Positions 23,691 through 35,683 of a stretch of 64,000 bases of DNA are shown in pieces. Location of the stretch: positions 186,001-250,000 of the forward strand of contig JALQBC010000031.1 of NCBI GenBank assembly GCA_023375675.1. Direction: 5' to 3'. Numbering within the stretch: position 1 is the first letter of the stretch; each line of letters opens with the position of its first letter. The notes beneath the pieces were generated by a model. It saw nothing but the letters and a program-made list of their open reading frames with translations, was not told the origin of the DNA and made no database searches. The position numbers were made by a program, and so were the translations under genes. Source of the stretch: Cytospora piceicola (Eukaryota > Ascomycota > Sordariomycetes > Diaporthales > Cytosporaceae).

Positions 23691-23709
23691 CCCTAGGGTA
23701 GTATAAATA
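23691..23709 (+). promoter_or_regulatory. Near-palindrome CCCTAGGGTA followed by TATA-like box
   Basis: CCCTAGGGTA at 23691-23700 lacks only the leading TA of the 12-bp palindrome. It runs directly into GTATAAATAAC, a good TATA-box match, about 175 bp before the Myb-like start codon. This arrangement would suit a core promoter with an adjacent regulator site. Confidence 0.5.
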
Positions 23710-23882
23710 ACGGGCCTTTTCAGGCTTCTTCTCCTGAACCTCAACTCTACAGCAACATTGCCTCGATCATATTTCCAGAGATCAACAGCACATCTACGCA
23801 ACGCCTCAACAGCCAAGCATTATCGCGAACCATCAACTTTGAACGATACCTGGTTCACTGTTCCCCAGGGGTACTTCTAGCC

Positions 23883-24863
23883 ATGTTTCCCCGACGCGCT
23901 TCACAACCCCATGAGGATCCAGACAACAACGCACATGCATACTCTGCAGCTGGAGGCTCGTCATCTGGGTTCGACTCGGCCGACTATTATAACACGTCTC
24001 AGGACCAAGGTGGAGAGTACAACCAGTATCCTGCAACAGCAATTCCTGCCCAGCACAGCCAGAACGACCCGAACAGCCAGCACGGTGGAACACCATACCC
24101 TAACACCGGATACTACAGCCAGCCCAGCCAGCCCGGTGGCCATTACGGTGGCCAGTACGGTGGACCGGTCCCTAACCAGAACTACGGTGCAACACAATAC
24201 CCTGGTACCGCAAACCCCAGCCCGAACAGCCAGCGTGACGCACACACTGCATCTGCATACAATAGGCCGGTGCTGCCTCCAATGTCCGAGGTGCTGGGCA
24301 ATTCTTCGACGCCCCAAAACGCATACCCACCCGGTCAATATCCAGGTCCGGGGGCAAGTGGTCTTCATCAGCAATATCCCAGCTTCAACTCGCACCTAGC
24401 CGGTAGCACGTACCAAGGAAGCGCCGGGCAAAGCGGGATGCAGCCATGGAACAGCTATTCGCAGAGACCCGCAGCAGACCTTCACAGCCACACTGTGGGA
24501 GAGGCACAGGCTCCTCACCCAAGTCCCACACCGCGTTGGACGCCGCGTTGGACGCCAAGAGAGGATCGGTTACTAAGACTGGGCTTGGCAAAGAACTATT
24601 CCTTCAGACACATCTCGGAAAATTTATTGCCAGCGCGTTCAAGTCAGTCGTGCGCAGGCCGCGCTGTGAGGTCAGGGGTTACATGGTCCGAGGAAGAAGA
24701 TTCGACTCTCTGCGACTTGGGTAGGCAAGCACAAGAGTCGTGGGAACAAATCGCCAGTTTACTCCATAACCGTACTCCGGAAGAGGCCGAAGCTCGTTGG
24801 GAATACCTCAAGTGGAAGATCGAACGGGAGGCACATCAAGCACACGCGAGTTCTAGGCACTAA
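23883..24863 (+). CDS. Myb/SANT-like protein with long low-complexity N-terminus
   Basis: A single exon of 326 aa starting at ATG 23883. Residues 1-210 are rich in P, Q, G, S, Y and N with repeated short motifs (SQPSQPGG, HYGGQYGG, QNYGATQYPG), an intrinsically disordered, activation- or prion-like composition. The C-terminal 110 residues carry two Myb-like units. The first begins RWTPREDRLLRLGL; the second reads TWSEEEDSTLCDLGRQAQ then SWEQIASLLHNRTPEEAEARW, with the spaced tryptophans and acidic first helix of SANT/Myb repeats. It is probably a nuclear DNA-binding or chromatin-associated factor. It is the last gene of the accessory block and has a palindrome/TATA promoter. Whether it regulates its neighbours is unknown. 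Confidence 0.7.
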   Translation: MFPRRASQPHEDPDNNAHAYSAAGGSSSGFDSADYYNTSQDQGGEYNQYPATAIPAQHSQNDPNSQHGGTPYPNTGYYSQPSQPGGHYGGQYGGPVPNQNYGATQYPGTANPSPNSQRDAHTASAYNRPVLPPMSEVLGNSSTPQNAYPPGQYPGPGASGLHQQYPSFNSHLAGSTYQGSAGQSGMQPWNSYSQRPAADLHSHTVGEAQAPHPSPTPRWTPRWTPREDRLLRLGLAKNYSFRHISENLLPARSSQSCAGRAVRSGVTWSEEEDSTLCDLGRQAQESWEQIASLLHNRTPEEAEARWEYLKWKIEREAHQAHASSRH

Positions 24864-27354
24864 CCCAGACACCAGTTATTATGCCTGCCCTATGCAAGTT
24901 AGCAGCTGGTCGCGCGGAGTTGTATCTGGGTACGTAGCTTCTAAGTATCATTACAAGCGTAGCTATCTCGGCAATCAATACAGAAAGTCGTTTTGGCACC
25001 AACCGCCCGTCTCTGTCTTTCTCTCTCTATATAACTTAGTACCTATATAGGTATCTAAGTAAGTACCTAGGTAGGCAGTGGCACGTGACAAATAATTACG
25101 CCAAACTTACACCCAACACAGCTAAGAAATGATCCACGCACGGCGGACAATCATACGCTCCCTATAGAGTAAATTCACCCGAATCAGTGACAAAATTCAT
25201 GTATACCTTCGTTGGCACCTCGGCCATGGCTGCTGCCTGGCTTGAACAGCAGCGTCCCACCAGCATTACCACGATCGAGAACGGAACAGCGAGATCAAGA
25301 CAAGGTTCCTAACAGCGGCGGCCCCAACGATATGGACAAGTGGAGGAGGTCTTTGACGGAGCGGACAAGGCCAACGGTATGGAACATAAGGTCGTTCTGC
25401 TCTAACAAAGGCTCCGATAGTCAGCAGGTAGGGGGACCCCAGTACATGGAACTCGGATCATCGACATCACAGCTATGGAAAACAACGCTTCTGTCAATAC
25501 GTGTCTGGTTTGCAATTAACTTCAATTCGCTTGTGCTACAGCCGGCACCTTGGCCTGTTCGCTACTCCCTTCCTCGCAATTGACTGCTGCTGACCTTGTG
25601 AATGGCTTACTACCTGAAGCCCGATCCAAACCCCTTTCCCATCTCTTTGTTACCCAACTCGTACCCTATCTATCCCACCATCTGCAACCCGAGATACTTC
25701 GGGCAAACCAACAGCCTCCTGGCCGACCCCGCGCGGCCTCCGTCCCAATCCGCCTCTTCTCCCAACATTCGCCAGGCCATGCATGCAATACCACTCAACT
25801 CAAAACGATCTAATTGTCATCCTTCATCCATCATCTCGCCATACATTTTCCGTTCACCATGAATTTCAACGGTGTCCAAGTGCTTTTTCTTCCTCATTAG
25901 TTCGGTAACCATTCTGAATAGCCAGACCCCTCCTCCAAATTCCCATCGACCAGGCCGTCCGTCCACAAAAGAGGCTGCCCTACTTACGCATCAGCCTTTC
26001 CCCCCACAAGATGCAACTCAACGGCACCATATCAAGCCTCCATTCACTCCGTTCCATGCAACAAGAAATGCAGAAAGCAGTCCATTGTTGACGCAACCTG
26101 ACAGCTGCAGCACTCGCCACAGAGTCAGGAACGACCGAACAGCGAGCCGAACCAAACATTGTCCAACGCGTCCCCAAACATTGAATCAAAAGCAGAAAAC
26201 CACGCCGTCTAGATTGTCGTCTTCGTTCATTCATCTTTTCAGACGTCTTCGGAACGGATGGATCAACTGCGAGCGACGACCGGATGGACCGCTCTAGCTT
26301 CAACCACTATCCCATGTCCGCCCATTGCTTGAGAGGCCAGTTCCGATGAAGACAGGGAAAGATCCATTATAAGCGATAAACGAATGTGATAAAATATGAT
26401 ACAGTCCAAAAGATTGATCGTGTGGTGATCGATATAGATATTGGGACAAGGGGCGGTTATCCATAATCTTCGTGTGCTGGGACATCCCGATCTTGGGAGG
26501 TCATGCTAATGATACACGGACCACGAGAAAGGGCCCAAAACACCAAATTTTTGAAGCTCGAGAACAAGAGCTTGAACGGAGTCCGTCGATCAATACCGGT
26601 TCGGCGTTTGACCGCAAGGCAGTCCAGGCTGAGCATCAAAGCGATTGGAAAGCAGGCGGCGCTTCATCGTCTCAAGAGAATTATATGCTGCTGGAACCAT
26701 GGGTCTTTTCTTTTTGCTATCCACTCATGGGAGTAGAGGATCTAGAGGCCATCTAGACGTGTCGTCGTAACAAGGCGTAACGGGTCGTTGGGGCATGGGT
26801 GATGGCCCATCTCTGCCGGGTATGTTTCTAGAAAAGTGGCTGGAACGAGATGAAACCTGGGTATCCAACTCATGATCCTGTCAAGTCGGTTCAGCCATGC
26901 CCCGTGAATGCTGAGTCGTGCGGCATAAAATGGTCGCCCATGTAAGGTCTCTGTTATGAAATCCGTTGAAATCCCGATCGACGTCGAAAACTCCACTTGT
27001 ATCTCCCTTTTTAAAGATAGGAGGCATCCAGTCGTGAGGTCGTGGAGGGCGGCGTCATATAGAACATAACCCTCCGCCAGACGTCAAGGGTCCTGAGTCG
27101 TGACCGTATACCGCGTTCTGGTAGCATTAGATCGCCGGACAACGTTCCTGGCTAAGTGGTACGAAAGGGGAAAAATTGGAAAACCGGAAACTCGCCAACA
27201 GAAATGTGGCAAAAATCATCGCGGATAAAGAAATAGATCGGAAAGTAAAGATGCGCCCCGAGACCACGGGATTGATGCTTGCTTGACGGACGAAGCAAGG
27301 GTCTTTCAATGACCATCTGGATCCAATCTCGATTCTCTTCGAACGGCCCTGTAA
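24864..27354. other. 2.5-kb spacer, no gene recognised
   Basis: Short open frames occur but none looks like a protein family. A palindromic TACCTATATAGGTA with adjacent TACCTAGGTAGG lies at about 25036-25076. The right part may be the long 3' UTR of the R3H-RRM gene. Confidence 0.5.
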
Positions 27355-29309
27355 CTAGTGGGAATAGAGGCTGCTGCCGGCGCCGCTGCCATGGAAGTTG
27401 TCGGATGAGTCTACACGAGACCCAGTCAGTAAGTCTTAAAATGAATTCTGGGACGTCAGGTTAGACGCACCACTGCCTCTCTGGGCATGTCCATTCACAC
27501 GACGGCCATTGAAGCCGGCGTTCTCCCACCCGCTTTCGGGCCCACGGGGCTGGCGCTCTGGCGCATTGCGAGCACTAAGACCGTTCACTCCGGGACGCTG
27601 GCTGCCGATAGCACCAGGGTTATCCCGACGGCTCGACTCATATGGGCCATCGGCTACGCTCAGAGAGCTCAGGTTGTTGGTGACGCCCGAAAGGCTCAAG
27701 TCAGAGGCACGGTGGTTCACAGTGCTTCCAGGGGTGGTCGGGGTGGTCGCCAATCCTCCGAAGGCACTCGAAAGATCCGGTCGCGATGACAAACCGTGCT
27801 CGTTCAGGCGGAGGGATCCGCTGGGGTAGGCTGATTCTCGCGGACTCGGCGTCCTCGCCTGCAAATTCGGCACTGGTCTTCCCAGCTCGGCCATGCTCCT
27901 GATAGTTCGCAGGTTCGCGACGCTGTTCAGACCCTCAGGGCTGCTGTCAGGCACCTCGAGGGCCGGGTTGCCATGGCGGCCAATGGTCCCATAGCCGTTG
28001 GTGCCTTGTGCTCGCTGCTCGCCAAAATCAATGGTCGCAGCGCGCGCCAAGCTCTTGCTGTTGGCTGGGTACTGAATCTGGTCCACAGCGGACACCGGCG
28101 TGTGGCTCTGGTTGACAGACAGCTCGGGGGCTCCCATGTTATCCTTCCACACCACAGCGCATCGGTTGTCACCGGCGCCATAAGAAGCGTGGTAGAGGCC
28201 CATGTTGTGAGCCAGGATGTGGATGACTCGGCGCTCCTCGGGAGCGGCTGAGGCATCAAAAACCAGGTAATCAGTGCTGCTCGCGTCTTCCTTGTACGTC
28301 CTAAGCTTGATGTAGTTGTTCAGCGTCGTCGGATCATTCAGATCGTAGTCGCCTGGGGAGATGACCTTATTAGCTCCTGTATGATCCAAAGGACTTCGGG
28401 GACCCATACGACTTGGGGAAGCCCGAGACTGAGGGGCATCGTTAGACTGTGTCATCAGGGACTGAAGCGAACTCTGATGGTGGAGCGTAGGTAAGGGCCT
28501 GTGCTGTTCCTCCAACTGGCCACGCTTCTGGCGCTTCTCCCGCTCTATGCGCTCCCGTTCATGTTCTGGCAGCATCTTCTTGTACTCGACGCGGAGCTTG
28601 CGCCCCTGCACATCCAGCTGGTTCATCCTCTCAATCACCTGTCTCGTCTCATCGGCACTCGAGAAGTTGGCAAATGCCAGACCACGGAAGACGCCATTGT
28701 CAAAGTGGTAGTTGAAAGCGTAGGGCTGGGGCAGGTTCATCTCCATCATGATGGCCTGAAGGACCTCCTTGCGCACATTGAACGGAATGTTCTTGATCAC
28801 AATTGCGGTGGGTATCAGGTCATCCTTCTTGTCGTGTTGGGATTGCCGCACATCGGGGAACATGGCCCCATGAGGCTGACCCCGGAGCTGATCGATGCCA
28901 TTCATCATCTGACCGTAGGGAACACCTGCCAGAGCCTGGGGGGTATAGACGGGTTGAGCGGGAGTCTGAAGACCCATTCCGGGATGACTTGTGGGATCAG
29001 GTTGTTGCATCCAGTACTGTTGAGGGTGAGGGTCAGCGACAAATCGGAGATGCGACAGCGGAGAACGGCCTAAACTGACGTCTGGGATACCTGGTCTTCT
29101 GTTGGCCGACCGGGCTCTAATATCAGGTAATGGGCCATTCACAGTAGCTGAGCCGCCGTTGTTGTAGTTCCAGGCTGACTGGTTGCCTGCCATGTACTCT
29201 CCAGGCATACCAGAAACGGTCGGAGGAGGCACGCGGGTAATGCTGTCAAGGATTCCGTACCGGTCCATCATTGGGTACATGTTGTTTGGGTTCTGCTGGT
29301 CCATCTGCG

Positions 29310-29347
<38 letters not shown>

Positions 29348-29529
29348 TGTTGCTGCTGTTGTTGCTGCTGCTGCTGCCTCTGGCTGGGCTGACGATTCAC
29401 ACCCATGTTGGAGGGCAGTGTGCCGTAACCATTCCTTGTAGATGTAGGGGACCGGTTACCCATGCCGCCGTTGTAAGAGCCGTACGCGGTGAACGCGTCC
29501 GTTTGTTGAGGCTGGTTCATTATGTTCAT
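27355..29529 (-). CDS. R3H and RRM domain RNA-binding protein (PIN4/Cip1-like) with poly-Q tract
   Basis: The main exon is 29529-27471; a probable 60-nt intron (27411-27470; GTGCGT donor, TTACTGAC branch, GTAG acceptor) leads to a last exon 27410-27355 ending SSDNFHGSGAGSSLYSH, 718 aa in all. Without splicing the protein would end at 27436 (TSQNSF). The start MNIMNQPQQ at 29529 is the first ATG; the frame extends upstream only to a TTG. An uninterrupted Q run occupies about residues 51-75. An RRM covers about 238-320 (IPTAIVIKNIPFNV..., FRGLAFANFSSADE) and an R3H domain about 406-453 (ending MGLYHASYGAGDNRCAVVW). The combination matches yeast Pin4/Mdt1 and fission yeast Cip1/Cip2, cytoplasmic RNA-binding proteins linked to stress and cell-cycle control. 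The disordered C-terminus has many SP/TP sites. Confidence 0.9.
29311..29382 (-). repeat. CAG/CAA repeat encoding poly-glutamine
   Basis: About 24 consecutive glutamine codons, CAG mixed with CAA, in the N-terminal part of the R3H-RRM gene (seen as CTG/TTG on the plus strand). Mixed codons suggest a maintained protein tract, though length polymorphism between strains is likely. Confidence 0.9.
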
Positions 29530-30147
29530 GTGTGTAACAGCGGATCGCGCAGCTCGTAGTAGATATCGCAAAGGAGGGTGGGAAAGACAGCTTGCCAGAA
29601 AGGCGAAAATGGCAAGCTGTTCGCTGTATCAGAGGTAGCAGCGGAGAGATTCCCAGAAGTCGGATAAGTGGCAGTCGAGCAGTAGAGGAATTCGGGGCAA
29701 GATGCGACAGGGCGAGGTGAGCTACAGCTGGGGAAAGTAAGAGGTTAGATGGAGGAAAGCTTGCAAGCAAGACAAAACTGGAGTCGAGCGGGATGTGCGG
29801 TCTTCTATGGAACAACGGGAGAAGGAGGCGAGAGAAGGAAACAGGGGGGAAAGGACAAGAGGCGAGTAATGGTAAGGGAAGGAATTGTACTCACCGAAAA
29901 AGATGTTGCGGTGATGGGGGAATGGAGGAAATCTCCTTGGGTGGGGAGGGGCCAGGGAGCGATGGTCCCCTTTATTATTTGATATGGTCCCCTGAGGCGG
30001 TCAATGAGACGAGGCGCGGAGGGGAGGCTCGACAATACAAGACAGAGACGGATGGAGGCAGTAAACCAACAGGGTCTGTAATGTAATGGTCTTCGGTATC
30101 GATGTCGGGAGGGACTCGACTTGCTGGTCTCGGTTTGTGTGTCTCTT

Positions 30148-30160
30148 GGGGGGGGGGGGG
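30148..30160 (+). repeat. Homopolymer G13
   Basis: Thirteen consecutive G residues in the upstream region of the R3H-RRM gene; a site prone to length variation and sequencing error. Confidence 0.9.
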
Positions 30161-30770
30161 TCCGCGTTGGACGCTCGTCTGGTCGAAGAGTCGATATTTT
30201 GTACTGGCTGTATTTGGGTTTTACTCGTTTTGAACAGCTGCACCACAGGACCACAGCAGCCAGGAAAAACTATGGGTCTGAAAATATTGGCGGGTGGTTT
30301 GACTGGCTGAAGACTGGGTCCGCCGCAGTGGGTTGAAGTTAGACCAGAAACCAAAAGGGAATGGTGCCAGCCAGTGCGCGTGGTCGAAAAGACAGGAGCT
30401 TTAAGCACTGGTTGGGAAGAACCTGGCGCGACGCAATGTCAGTCAGGCAAGCAAAAATAAATGGCCTTGCGTGTTTCTTCTGGTGGAAACGGTCGCTATT
30501 TGGTGGCTCTCGTTGGTTGCTTCAGGTCGTTGATCGTCTTATGCTACAGGGAGAAAGGGAACGAACAGTAGGAATAGAAGGAGGAGGAGAAGACTCGAGT
30601 ACAAAGAAAAGTGAGGTAACCTTGGAAGTTGTAGGTACTGTACCTGCCTGCGTTGCTTGGGTGGCTGTCGGGATGTGGATGGGACGAGGATAGCTGAGTT
30701 GGCAGGTGGAGGAGTGCAGACAGCACAAGATGTGCAGGTGGTGCAATGCAGGCAGTAGTGGTGAGATGAA

Positions 30771-30800
30771 GAATTGAATTGAATTGAATTGAACTGAATT
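30771..30800 (+). repeat. (GAATT)n microsatellite
   Basis: Six tandem pentanucleotide units, one with a C substitution (GAACT), in the gene-free interval. Confidence 0.9.
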
Positions 30801-31819
30801 GATGGGATGGATACTAATGTGTGAGTCTGGGATTGATTGTATGCCTTGGTCAATTAATTGACTGACTGACCGGTTGACTGATGTGGCTATGGAATTTGGG
30901 CGACGACCACCTCTAAAATGTTAGGTACTTAGTGTAGCGACCTGGGTACCTGGCCAGCCTACCATAGTATAGTAGTAGCCCGGCAAGCCTGGCTGCAGTG
31001 GGTACCTACCTAGTTTAGGGTTGCCCAGGCAAACCCTCAGGCGGTTGTCTAGCACAGTATTTAGTAGTTGTTTCCTGTTGGCCGCTAACAACAGCTTACT
31101 AGTCACAAGCCAGCAACCCAGCAGACTTCAGATGGACCAAGTATTTACGTATTGTATTATGAGCGACTCAGTATACACAACGAACTTTGCATTGTATTGC
31201 AATTGTCCTGCGTCTTCCACGAAAGGGGAAGCATGCTTCTTCAGGTTGGACCACCACGGTCACTGTGTGTGCACTGGTAACTTCGGGAGTCGGGAGGTCA
31301 GATTGGAGATCAGATTGGGGCAGATCAGATAGTCTGTGTTAGTGGTTTTGCATATTGTTCACCAAGGTTCTTAACAAGACTCCCCTGATCTGGCAAACTA
31401 CACAGAACTAGTGTGGTCAGAATAGCAAAAGCCTACACTGACAACCTTGGAAGTGACAAGTGACAAGTGACAAGGGTACGGGCTTCTGGAAGGAAACACT
31501 GGAAACAGCGGCAGGGCAATGACCGCCCCCGAAACGGCCCCCAAAACCGGGACGATTGCACAGATTATGTACAGATAGACAGACGGTGTGGGGACGAGGC
31601 CGCTAGAAACAAGAACTCCAAGATAAAATTGCCCCTATCGAAGGAAAAAAGGGTTGGCTATAGACAGCGGGCTAATTTGACCGGACGGGAAGAAACAGCT
31701 GTAGATATTACATGGTGAGAAATTTGCAGCAATCAACAGGCCATCCACATAGTACAGTATATACCTGCGTAAATGCTGCGCACGGATATCTCCCTCTCTA
31801 TATCTGACACATGCCATCA

Positions 31820-31890
31820 TCCCTACCTAAGTAGGTAGATACGTACATAACTACCTAGGTACTCAAGTAGGTAGGTAGGTAGGTATCAAG
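31820..31890. repeat. TAGGTA/TACCTA cluster with (TAGG)n
   Basis: The sequence carries CTACCTAAGTAGGTAG, CTACCTAGGTA and then four to five TAGG units within 70 bp. These palindromic words recur through the intergenic DNA of the window. Confidence 0.8.
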
Positions 31891-32582
31891 AACCCAACAC
31901 GGACTCGGGCCAAGCTACCAAGTCGATACAGACCCGGTAATAATATATCAATCATAAATGCGGCTCCCACGCGGAGCGGTCTCTCCGAATCATCTCGGCC
32001 GACTCCAAAAATACCCATTGGTCTATCGGTTTCCCTTTCTCCACGAAAGCTCAGGATTGTATATATCAATATGCATGTAAAAACTACTGTAAACTCACTG
32101 TCGATGTAATACGTCTACTATGTATGTATGCAATAAGGTAAGCACGCTTGGACTAAGCAGATGGTGCAATGTTGCTGCCGCGAACCTTGTGAGAGCTGCG
32201 CTCTGCCGTCGTGGTGTTTCGGGACGACCTACACAAGCTTTCTGAATTCTTAGCTCGAGGCTTACTACTACTCACCATCTCCTAAGTAGGTAAGTAGGTA
32301 TGGTATATAGACGTGCAGGGGAGAATGCATTGCCGACTTATTATCAGAGGTCCACCACCACAGCACCAGCAATCAGACCGTGACTGGTATTGTCCACACC
32401 TTACTAGGTCAACTGGTAGGTACCTACGGAGTAGAGCTAAGAAGCACGCCGTAGGGCAGACACTATCTCAGTCTTCAGGCCCTCCTCCACCTGGCAGACA
32501 GGTCTGAATGACCGACAGTCGTTGTCGAATGCAACACCGTTGCCGGCTATAAAGAGACGAAATGAGTTGAAATCGATCGATG

Positions 32583-32612
32583 GCCTGACGATGCCTGACG
32601 ATGCCTGACGAT
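32583..32612 (+). repeat. Three tandem GCCTGACGAT units
   Basis: A perfect 10-bp unit is repeated three times. No coding context was recognised. Confidence 0.9.
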
Positions 32613-35600
32613 GATCATGACAACTCACCCACCGTTGCAACGCCAGGAATAGCAGCCCACGCACATCGTCACTGTCGCGATGGCCACATATGCAAGCCAA
32701 GTTAACATCCACCCTCCCTTCTGGAACAAATCTTTCCAAAACGGTTATCCTCCGCCTCTTCTCGCTTCGGCACGTGGAAAGGTAGCATCAGCATTTCGGC
32801 CACCACGTACACATTCGGCCATGCCCCCTGGCGTCATCGTGCTTTGGCTGCACAGCTGGCTGCGGGCAAAGCAGCAAAAGAAATTGCCACCAATCTCACG
32901 ATCCAGACTTGACGGGTTTCATGCAGCTAATATTGCGACAGAAGAAAGAATGATTAATAGGATACAGGCACTGGACCTCATGATGGTTCGCCAAAATCTG
33001 GTACACTAACTACTCCGTCAGTTCCGGCGCGAACGCCGATGACCCCGCCGATCGTGGCCTTTCCTCCTCTACTACCGGTAATTGACAACGTACCCCCTTC
33101 TTATCCTTACTAGTATTTCCCCTTTTGGGCACCACCGAATTCCCCGGCGGATATCCGAGGGACTCGCCTCGAGATAGGCGAGATGACGGGCATCGTGCGG
33201 TTCCAGTATGGAGTCAGAACAGAGTGCTGACACGACACGTTCCCAGCCCTGTCGGGAATGGAAGAAGGGGGGAGAAAGAACATACAATTTAAATTGGATA
33301 ATGGACCCGTGAGTAAAGTCAGGGAGAAGCCAAGGCGGATCCCTTCTCGCACTTAGCTTCCCCCCTCCCCTCCACCCTCAAGAGTGAATGGGTTGAGAGT
33401 TCCGGACCTTCTGGAAGGTGACGATTATTGTTCTGTCGTAGCACTAAGGTAACGAGGGGGGACGATTGACGCATTACCAGACTGTCATGTGACGGAAACA
33501 TCTGCAACACTGCCGACAACAGAAGCACACCCACAGCACATGCATGACAAGACTAAGCATACCGGCACCTGTACCTTTTTCCCATCCAACAGGCCGACTC
33601 TGTCAATCAAATTGTGCAGGGCATATCTACCTACTTAGGCAGGTAGTTACCGGTTCGATATTCCGACCCCCAAGTGGAAAGGACCGAACCGAAGCTTAGA
33701 CCATGTTTCTAGAAGGGGATCAGGTGGATCTCGACCAAACAACAACAGTCCACGGGTTGATAAACCGGCAGCAACTCCCAATTTCCGTATCACGTTGACT
33801 TCGCCCCGGGAACTTCACTTCCACCTGGGCAGGGTTTCGAGTGACCCGGACACCCGGGGGCCCTGACTTCCAGGTTCAGGTGGGGAACTTTATCGTAACC
33901 AACCCTGGGTTGACTCCCGGTAGCTCGGGCCAGCACATGCAGTCCTAAAGGGTTCTCTCTAAGTCAATTGATCCGTTATCACATGGTACATCTAGATTTA
34001 GTGTGCACCATCTGCCTTTCTTTCTGATCGGCAATGATTGCCGTGAGGACTGCCGGCATGACGAAAGTCAAAGGGGCCCTTTCCTCTTGAAAAAGCAGGC
34101 AACATCCAACCCATCATGATAACAAGCGAGACCCAAATGACATTGGACACATTGCGAATACTATTCCCAGGGCAACACCGAGCCTCATCTCCTAGATACG
34201 AGCCATAGGAGAGTCATGATAGTATCAGTCCAGCTGGTTGGTGCGGTGCCCGACGAGCTACCCCCGCAAGTACCCACTATTTCGGGATTGATCTCGGGAC
34301 ATGAGGAGGCTCTGCTGGTGATGACTCCGGAGACACTACAATCGAACGCGGCTTTGAATCTCTGACGGCCCCGTTTCTTGCGGCCTTCTATGAGAGCAGG
34401 CAATGGCATAGTGTCCATGCATGTGAGTTGCCTACTAGGTACCCCCTTCCTCCCACTACCACTACGTACTTGTCTGGACATCGAGGGTAAGCAGTAACCA
34501 ACGATCTGTAAGTTTCAACCGTCTCGGATCTGGGCAGACGTTGGATACTAACCTGGGACACAGCAACAGAGAGGCGAAGAACCTGCGATGAAGTCAATGG
34601 TGATGGAATCACAGTGATGAGAAGACGAAAGCCTGCCCAGGTGCCAAGTCGGTCTGCCAAGTTGGAACCTGGAAGGACCAGTCTGGTAGGCCGCCCGCGT
34701 AAAGGACCACCCCCACGACGTGCTGTCAACGGTGGGATCCGGTGACTACAAAGCATCAACGATCGTTTGTCAAGTGGGAGCGGTGCGGTAGACTACATGG
34801 ATCAATGGCACACCAGCAGTCGTTAGTCCAGGACGATGGCACAACGGTCCCGGGGCATTACAGATGGGATTGTACCATGCTAAGTGAGAGATGCAACACA
34901 TCGGCGGTCGTTCCCAAGATCATATCGAGGCGAGAATCAGCATCCCTCCATTTGTTTCAAGAGGTCCCATTTTCTTTCAACCTATGCCGCCGACATGTCC
35001 TTCTCCTCTTTGTCCCTCGCCGCCACGTTCACGTGTTAGCCGCGCACGAGGCAGCTTGGTAACCTTCCATTCCTTCTCGAAGCTTTGACACAGACCCTGG
35101 GATAAAGAGATGGTGGCACGGGACCTCAGCAACTCTATATTTGGGCTGGGTTTGGGTTTGTGAGGCAGCATAGACTCGGTACCGGCGCAATGGGTCGTCG
35201 GTGTGATATGAGTCTTGCCACGGGTGCTTTGTTACTGAAACGGCACATTTCCTTTTCACGCCCACTGTCATCGAGACTGATGGACCAGATGGTTCCTTTC
35301 GAAGTGGTTGATATATTGGTTCCCGGCTTCCAACGTCTGCAAACATTGGAGATCCATCTCGTTCGGTTTGATCTTTCTCTTAGCTTTCGTGTTTTCATTT
35401 GACAGTCAGACATACACTGAAGATTCCTTTCGCATAACCTCTTCGATCAATAACCTCTCCGGAGAGAAATTTCCCTATCCAGTCGACTGACACACAGTCG
35501 TCTCATTTGTCACGCTCAATCTTCACCAGTCACTCATAACTTGTCGGCAACTCGCTGGGTTCTCGGTACTCTTCGGCTGTCCTCGATACTTGTTTCTCGA

Positions 35601-35683
35601 TCGTTAATCTCAACAACGTGACTTCTAATTTTACAAGTCCAAAGGAAGCCAAAACGGCAAACCCCAAAGCCACCAAATACAAG

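Larger units (their letters stand above)
22773..23882. other. Intergenic region with palindromes and a possible gene relic
   Basis: It contains a third perfect TACCCTAGGGTA at 22879, a near copy at 23691, and a minus-strand frame open for about 80 codons (roughly 23170-23400; segments RRRACQETRAV and NVLVEHLLELFVEVD) with no matching start or neighbouring exon. The frame could be a decayed gene fragment; no family was recognised. Confidence 0.4.
29530..35683. other. 6.2-kb gene-free interval between divergent genes
   Basis: It separates the divergent starts of the R3H-RRM gene and the gene at 35684. No protein-like frame was recognised. It contains a G13 run (30148-30160), (GAATT)n at 30771-30800, three GTGACAA-type units at 31452-31473, (TAGG)n at 31868-31884, three GCCTGACGAT units at 32583-32612, and several TACCTA/TAGGTA motifs. 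The first part probably holds a long 5' UTR and promoter of the RNA-binding protein gene. An unrecognised non-coding RNA cannot be excluded. Confidence 0.5.

Noticed and set aside
26755..26785. GTCGTAACAAGGCGTAACGGG, similar to the 3' end of small-subunit rRNA
   Set aside because: The similarity is limited to a dozen bases and the flanks do not resemble rRNA or ITS sequence.
24864..27354. Frames such as 25212-25583 and 25872-26297 as candidate genes
   Set aside because: Low-complexity S/T/P/H composition, no splice-supported extension and no domain.
33650..33690. CCGGTTCGATATTCCGAC as a tRNA T-arm
   Set aside because: No matching acceptor stem, D-arm or anticodon arm could be folded around it.
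34185..34759. Two overlapping minus-strand frames in the long spacer
   Set aside because: No protein-like motif, and they are mutually overlapping in different frames.
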